This document shows positions 60,075-64,000 of a stretch of 64,000 nt of DNA, piece by piece. The translations under genes were made by a program, and so were the position numbers. The DNA comes from Daphnia pulex (Eukaryota > Arthropoda > Branchiopoda > Diplostraca > Daphniidae). The DNA lies in assembly GCF_021134715.1 (NCBI RefSeq), contig NC_060027.1:1426001-1490000 (forward strand). The letters run 5' to 3'. Positions within the stretch are counted from its first letter, which is position 1. Every line of letters starts with the position of its first letter. Below the pieces are notes generated by a model. That model was not told the DNA's origin and did not search any database. It saw only the letters and a list, made by a program, of their open reading frames with translations.

Positions 60075-60364
60075 ATGTCTGACCAACAAAATTTGCCCAA
60101 AGATGAGAATATTAAACAAGCAGCAGTTGAATCTGAAGGTCAGAAGAAATTGAAACCATGTTGTGCTTGTCCTGAAACTAAGAGAGCTAGAGACCAGTGG
60201 TACGTATGCCGGCTACGTTTTCTGCTTTAGGTACTAATTCAGTCAATTTACCTTAATATCTCACTTTGTTTTTCTAAAGTATCATCGAAAACGGCGAGGA
60301 AAATTGTACTAACTTAATTCAGGATCACTTATCATGTATGAGGAAACTAGGGTTTAACATTTAG
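60075..60364 (+). CDS. COX17: Cytochrome c oxidase copper chaperone COX17
   Basis: Two exons, 60075-60199 and 60280-60364, split inside a cysteine codon, total 210 bases and give 69 residues. The sequence has the family core KPCCACPETKRARD followed by C-x9-C spaced cysteines (QCIIENGEENCTNL and HLSCMRKLGFNI). In eukaryotes COX17 works in the mitochondrial intermembrane space. It receives Cu(I) through the CC pair and passes it to SCO1 and COX11 for cytochrome oxidase assembly; the twin CX9C cysteines form disulfides through the MIA40 import route. It is a conserved single-copy gene sitting inside the tandem array, so it helps to anchor the locus by synteny. Confidence 0.93.
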
Positions 60365-60923
60365 TGTGAATCATGGCTAACGATAAAGGTATGTTGTTAT
60401 GTTATAATCTTGCCACTGTTTATTAAACATCTCTATTATTCCATTTCACAGGTATTTAATTTCCAAGAGAATTCTTGATGTACAGTCACTGGTATTTCAT
60501 TTGGGATGCAGTCAGGAACAATGTTGTACATTTGTACAACATCGTCAAACTATATGAGAGAAGGTGTAACCAGATTCTCATTTAGGTTTGTTTTGTAGTC
60601 CTGAAATATTTGATGCATCATTGTAGTATACAAATTTATGCAACAACAGGCCAAACCTCCAGCCTTTGTAATACAAAAGACTCCAATACTTACTGCAGAG
60701 TAAATCTATTTATCTGATCTAGTTAACTTACTAAATAAGGTAAACTTAATCATGTTGCAGTTTTTAAATAATAAATCATTTCTGTAGTGTTTAGCTTCCT
60801 TCTAAAATGTATTACAGGCACAAATTAACCATGTTAAGCCATAGATGCCTTGTAACTACTTGCGCAATACTCACGATTGCATTTGGAGTTATTGATGGTA
60901 CAGGTACATATTCGAAACACATG
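60365..60923. other. COX17 3' flank
   Basis: An ATG at about 60373 with Kozak-like context and a GTATGT donor five codons later could start another transcript, but every junction I tried hits a stop. Nothing else is recognised. Confidence 0.3.
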
Positions 60924-62836
60924 TTAGGTTCCTTTTTCGGTAACGTAGGAAATCAGCCGTAACTGGAGTGGAACAGTGGATGGATTAATTACGCCTGTCA
61001 TTCGTTTCTTAAAATGATTAGTAAATAATTTCGTTGTTACCCTAGAATGTCGGAATAAATCATCGCCCACATCTGGAAGATCTTGACTCGCCAACTTACG
61101 ACTGCTTGCATCCCACGACAGTTGATATGGAAAATCCCCTGCTGGATTGGAGAAGGTACTGCCAGTCAGGTTCTCCCAATTCTTATTAACCGAAAAATTC
61201 CGTTGCGATTTCAAATAAGGGATAATATTCATAGTGTGTTGTTTTATGATTAAGTAATTGGTGCTACCTTTGTGGACCAGACAATCGCTTTCTCCAAATA
61301 GGCGTCAGATGCGAGGAACATTCCGTCCGGTGAAAACAAAACTTGCTGGACTTGACTAGTATGCTTTTCGAGATACCTGGGTTCCATTTCACTTTCCAAC
61401 GGAGACCAGAGAACGATCGATCCGTTTCTTAATCCGCTTTAATTGATACAAACGAGGTAATCATTAAAATACGTAAATTGACTAGCACACAATTAAGTCA
61501 TTTTTAGAAAGAAGAGGAATTCTATAATAACCATGCGATAAAAGGTATTTCTGGAGCTTCTATTCTATCGTCCATTCTGATTCCTCTAGGACTCCAAACC
61601 AAACTGAAAGCATCACATTTCACCTCCAAACTATAAATAGGGCTGTCACTTTCTTTCGACCAAATCTGCATTAGTATTTGAATCTAATTAGTAGAAGTAA
61701 GTTAAGACATGTATTGCAAACGTTACCTGGATCCATCCGTCCCATGAACACGAAGCTAAAATTTTCAATATCTCATTCCAAGCCACGCACCGTACTTCGC
61801 CGATAAACTTAATGCGGTAAGTTGAAATGTGATGCAATTACTTAATAGTTGTCGGTTAAATATTCTACTTTGATTTACTCACATTGTGAATGAAGGTTTT
61901 GAGAACTTTAGTTGATCTTACTATCGATTGCTTCTTCCCAAAAATTATTGACGTTATTCCTTGTTGATTGTTCTTCATCGATTCCTCGTTTATGTGACGC
62001 ATTTCAATCGTCCCATTATCATAGCCACAAGCGAATCGATTATACGACATCCAATCAATACAACAGAAATCAAATTCTGATGCTATATTGTGGGTATTGG
62101 GATTTTTTAGTGCAGTATTCCAAATCAGCAATTCTTTGCCGTTACCAACAACCTAAATTTAATTGTTGTTATAATTAGCAGAATTTTGAAAAATTAATCC
62201 TAATTTTTCTTTTGATTAAACCTTCGTTCCGTTGTCGTACAAAGTAGCCAATATGTCCCGATTGAATCGATTCCAATACAGTTTCGGGTGAGTCGACGGA
62301 TGTTTCTTCTCAAACAAAAGTTCACCACTGGGATAGCGCCAAACAAAGATTTTGCCTAACCAGCAGCTAGCGGCTAATTGGGTTCCGTCTAACTTTACGT
62401 AACCAAAAGTGTAATAAATACAGGATTGATTTTTGTAATGCCATTGACGTACTTACGTTCCACCCGAGAGAATACATTGATTCTTTCTCACATTCAAGTT
62501 GCCGTTCGATTTCCCAATTTGAAAATGGAACAGAATGATTGAGCCCCTTCAGCAGCACCACTCGTCCGTCGTCACCATCCATCAGCCCACAGGCCAAAAC
62601 GGGATCGCTAGGATGAAAACTAGCGCATCTTAAATTTCGCCACCCTCTTTCTTCGAGCTGTGAATGTTCAACCTCTTTGAACAAATCTGTAAAATGAAAA
62701 ATGTGCCAAAATAAAAACAATTATTATTAGCGCAATATTGGAGCCATTTCACTTATCTACCTTTAACTAGATCGTCGTTAAAAAAATGTTCGGTTGTTGT
62801 AGTCGACGGAGAAGTAGATTTCTGAGCCTCGTCCAT
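60924..62836 (-). CDS. WD40-repeat protein of the cluster family lacking the MYND finger (gene G)
   Basis: Start ATG at 62836 (MDEAQKSTSPSTTTTEHFF), a longer first exon than in other members. The second exon, about 62684-62462, has LRCASFHPSDPVLACGLMDG. Further blades: DGTQLAASCWLGKIFVWRYP, FACGYDNGTIEMRHI, VRCVAWNEILKILASCS, IWSKESDSP, GSIVLWSP, DGMFLASDAYLEKAIVWST and FPYQLSWDASSRKLAS. After the last blade it goes to a different tail (QDLPDVGDDLFRHSRV) and stops at 60924; no MYND cysteines are found. It is the most diverged propeller and could be close to the ancestral form before the finger was added, or a copy that lost it. Confidence 0.75.
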
Positions 62837-62981
62837 TTCTCTGCCTCTCTCTTCAAATAAGGAATGTGAAACATTTTCCTTGTTTAAGGCATATCTGGTT
62901 TGAGCCCATAATCCCAAAATTTTAATCAGTGTACAGCATTATTGTACTGATATGTCAGTTTGAAATCATCTTGACCGATAC

Positions 62982-63140
62982 ATGGATGTTTGTGTTGTAC
63001 CGTTTTGTACCGTCCCGAAAAAAAAGTCCCGCTCCGGCAAAATCCAACGCCATCTGCAAAGAAAAATGAGTACTTCACGGAATTGTGGGTTTCTTCCAGC
63101 AGACGACATCACGACAAATCAGTTAAAAAAGTGTGTATGA
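62982..63140 (+). CDS. Short open frame just upstream of MRPS5, possibly an upstream ORF
   Basis: A 52-codon frame starts MDVCVVPFCTVPKKKSRSGK and stops 10 bases before the MRPS5 start codon. It has a basic stretch and four cysteines but no recognised domain. It could be an upstream ORF that tunes translation of the ribosomal protein, part of a dicistronic mRNA, or chance. Confidence 0.3.
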   Translation: MDVCVVPFCTVPKKKSRSGKIQRHLQRKMSTSRNCGFLPADDITTNQLKKCV

Positions 63141-63150
63141 AAAATACACC

Positions 63151-64000
63151 ATGGCAGGACTTTGGAATGCCGCAAAATGTCTTGTTCAATTATCCCCAAA
63201 TTTTGCATATTTGAAAATGAGTTTAAGACCTATAGCAGTCACAATGCAATCCATCAACCACCTATCTACAGTGAAAATGACTACACCATTAGTTTCCTCC
63301 ACAATGTTCAATCCTGTCGTTTCGCCTGTGCGGCATACAAGTTTTTTTACCAAACGTCAGTAATTTATTTTGCTATGATATTTGTCAATTCTTTCTTGAA
63401 AATGCATTTTGCTTTATACAGTTCCAGCTGATAAGCTATGGAAAGGAGTCACGAGTGTCAGTAATGCTGGCAAAAAACGTGGAAGAGGCAGAGCAGTTGG
63501 CAAAAAGACTGCCAAAAATCTGAATAGAGGCCAAGTTATTGGTGTTGGTAATGCTCTTAATAAATCAATCACATATACATACATGATATAATCAAATTTT
63601 ATTCAAAGGTAAAACAAACATGCTGTGGCCTGGATTGAACAGCCCAATCATTCAGGGTAAAGAACTTATCCAACAACAAAAATTACCTGATGATCCAGAG
63701 AGGGAAGCCAAATTGCTGAAGCTACGTGATGAAATGGGAGCATTTAGGTTACTGAGATTAAGCCCTCTTGATAGAGGCTGGTCTGGACCAAAGTTGCCTG
63801 GTCGAAGTGTTGGACGTCCTGATCCTGTTGGGGAAGGTAACCCCTTTTTATATATTCTTTGTCTAGAAGTGTTAAGTAACAACACAAATTTTTCTTTCTA
63901 GATGATTTTGAGGGATTTGACACAATTGTGTTAGAAGTAAGCTTTAAATTCTTTAGTTTTCATGATGGAGACATAATCAAACAATCTCTTTTATTTTAGT
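63151..64000 (+). CDS. MRPS5: Mitochondrial ribosomal protein S5 (uS5m), 5' part
   Basis: Exons can be placed at 63151-63355, 63422-63547, 63609-63836 and 63902-63936; a fifth begins at 64000, so the gene is cut by the edge. The start ATG lies in CACCATGG. Residues 1-68 are a poorly conserved, Ser/Thr- and basic-rich leader, fitting a mitochondrial targeting region. Then come family hallmarks: ADKLWKGVTSVSNAGKKRGR, NLNRGQVIGVG, MLWPGLNSPI, RGWSGPKLPGRSVG and DDFEGFDTIVLE. The S5 RNA-binding and S5 C-terminal domains would follow outside the window. The protein belongs to the small subunit of the mitochondrial ribosome and is a usual single-copy gene. Confidence 0.92.

Noticed and set aside
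60373..60600. A second small gene directly after COX17 starting MANDK
   Set aside because: Every plausible splice leads to a stop within a few codons and no homology is recognised.
1..64000. A CRISPR array or bacterial defence island, suggested by the multiple similar repeats
   Set aside because: The repeats are long, diverged gene segments with introns, and the neighbours are nuclear genes for mitochondrial proteins.

Overview
This window looks like a piece of a compact arthropod nuclear genome, most likely a branchiopod crustacean such as Daphnia. That assignment is an inference. It rests on genes split by GT-AG introns of mostly 60-100 bp, AT-rich intergenic DNA, and two recognisable conserved eukaryotic genes at the right end: COX17 (about 60.1 kb, + strand) and mitochondrial ribosomal protein S5 (63.15 kb to the edge, + strand). 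No bacterial or viral genes are seen.

Almost all of 1-62.8 kb is one lineage-specific tandem gene cluster on the minus strand, built from two intermingled families. Family K encodes soluble protein kinases whose catalytic domain resembles the IRE1 kinase. There is no signal peptide, membrane segment or KEN RNase domain. In four copies (4.3-6.0, 11.3-13.0, 26.2-28.0 and 33.3-35.0 kb) this kinase is followed in the same protein by a complete atypical alpha-kinase domain of the eEF2K/TRPM7/MHCK type, giving a dual-kinase protein of about 530 residues. Two diverged kinases without the alpha-kinase lie at 55-56.8 and 57.7-58.9 kb, and a broken one at 23.5-24.5 kb. Family W encodes proteins of about 440 residues with a WD40-type propeller and a C-terminal MYND zinc finger, usually in eight exons. 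Nine copies look intact (1.2-3.0, 7.1-9.3, 20.3-22.1, 29.3-31.6, 35.6-37.5, 37.9-40.0, 41.3-43.5, 45.5-47.6 and 52.0-54.1 kb). One further copy lacks the MYND finger (60.9-62.8 kb) and one is dead (49.4-50.1 kb).

The two families are linked. At 14.0-17.8 kb the IRE1-like kinase exons read through an intron into the WD40 exons, which predicts a kinase-WD40 fusion. At 31.4-31.6 kb the first exon of a WD40 gene is a kinase N-lobe remnant. Elsewhere a kinase gene is followed downstream on the same strand by a WD40 gene, the order found in the fusion.

The cluster grew by segmental duplication. Recurrent units carry a 101-128 bp, plus-strand, splice-site-flanked cassette (six copies), then a kinase/alpha-kinase gene or its relic, then a WD40-MYND gene or its relic. 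Decayed MYND, WD40 and alpha-kinase pieces fill the gaps. A separate small repetitive element with a tRNA-like A-box lies at 44.1-45.1 kb. A two-arm signalling or innate-defence module is a possible role for the cluster, but nothing in the sequence proves it.
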